Assembly: GCF_945859685.1 (NCBI RefSeq)
Contig: NC_079149.1
Location: 116,409,575-116,473,574 of the forward strand
Direction: 5' to 3'
DNA from: Eupeodes corollae
Lineage: Eukaryota; Arthropoda; Insecta; Diptera; Syrphidae
DNA: 64,000 nucleotides
The translations under genes were made by a program, and so were the position numbers. Shown here piece by piece: positions 63,863 to 64,000 of this stretch. Every line of letters begins with the position of its first letter. Positions within the stretch are counted from its first letter, which is position 1. A model generated the notes under the pieces. It searched no databases and was not told the origin of the DNA. It saw only the letters and a list, made by a program, of their open reading frames with translations.

Positions 63863-64000
63863 CCCTCAATATTATTTTTACTTCTTAAATCAGTTCGACC
63901 AATAATATTTGGAACTCCTTAAATGTGTATACGATACTGAGAAACAGCCTTTTGACCATTTAAATCAGGTAGACAAGTCTATGTTTATTTAATAGTATAA
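63863..64000 (+). other. Beat intron resuming right of the BEL element
   Basis: After the CCCTC duplication the sequence resumes the same degenerate style as left of the element (for example GACCATTTAAATCAGGTAGAC). This supports insertion of BEL into a pre-existing repeat tract. No exon is seen. Confidence 0.6.

Overview
The window is AT-rich, repeat-dense animal DNA that reads as an insect genome, most likely a higher fly (Diptera). The evidence is two exons of a Beaten-path (Beat) immunoglobulin-family gene with fly-like sequence, a recursive-splice signal of the type known from Drosophila giant introns, a BEL/Pao LTR retrotransposon, a tRNA-derived SINE and decayed Tc1/mariner-like transposases. 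No bacterial-type genes, operons or CRISPR arrays are present. Almost all other open frames are short, AT-rich and uninformative.

Layout. From 1 to about 54 kb there is no convincing host coding exon. This stretch looks like intron or upstream DNA of the Beat gene, which runs on the + strand. A textbook zero-nucleotide recursive-splice site near 17.3 kb implies that the parent exon lies left of 17.3 kb, possibly outside the window, and that the intron is at least 37 kb long. Two coding exons follow at 54053-54261 and 54883-55018. They split one Ig V-type domain with a phase-0 intron between them, and both outer boundaries are phase 1. The next intron starts at 55019 and runs off the right edge. 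It holds a degenerate short-period repeat tract, a SINE, and a complete 6.7-kb BEL/Pao element in antisense orientation.

Repeats. (i) An unclassified modular dispersed repeat is present in at least nine copies or fragments on both strands. It has a palindromic head, a body of roughly 170-bp units and a hairpin-plus-T-run tail. (ii) A tandem duplication of about 0.87 kb lies at 3299-5061. (iii) Three non-overlapping decayed fragments of a mariner-like transposase lie at 1-240, about 30.04-30.49 kb and about 38.77-39.12 kb. (iv) There are three degenerate motif arrays: AGTCAAT near 16.1 kb, GTCAGTCATGATCAGTCAA near 50.8 kb, and an ATCTAGA-like array at 55.7-57.2 kb.

How the parts relate. The host gene encodes a secreted or membrane-associated neuronal Ig protein and is spread over giant introns that collect mobile DNA. 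The BEL element has one open gag-pol frame, LTRs that differ by a single base in an A-run, and an intact 5-bp target duplication, so it inserted recently. The other elements are old and broken. The best candidates for undescribed biology are the modular dispersed repeat (both termini kept in internally deleted copies, TTAA at many ends, similar direct sub-terminal motifs) and the recursive-splice site.
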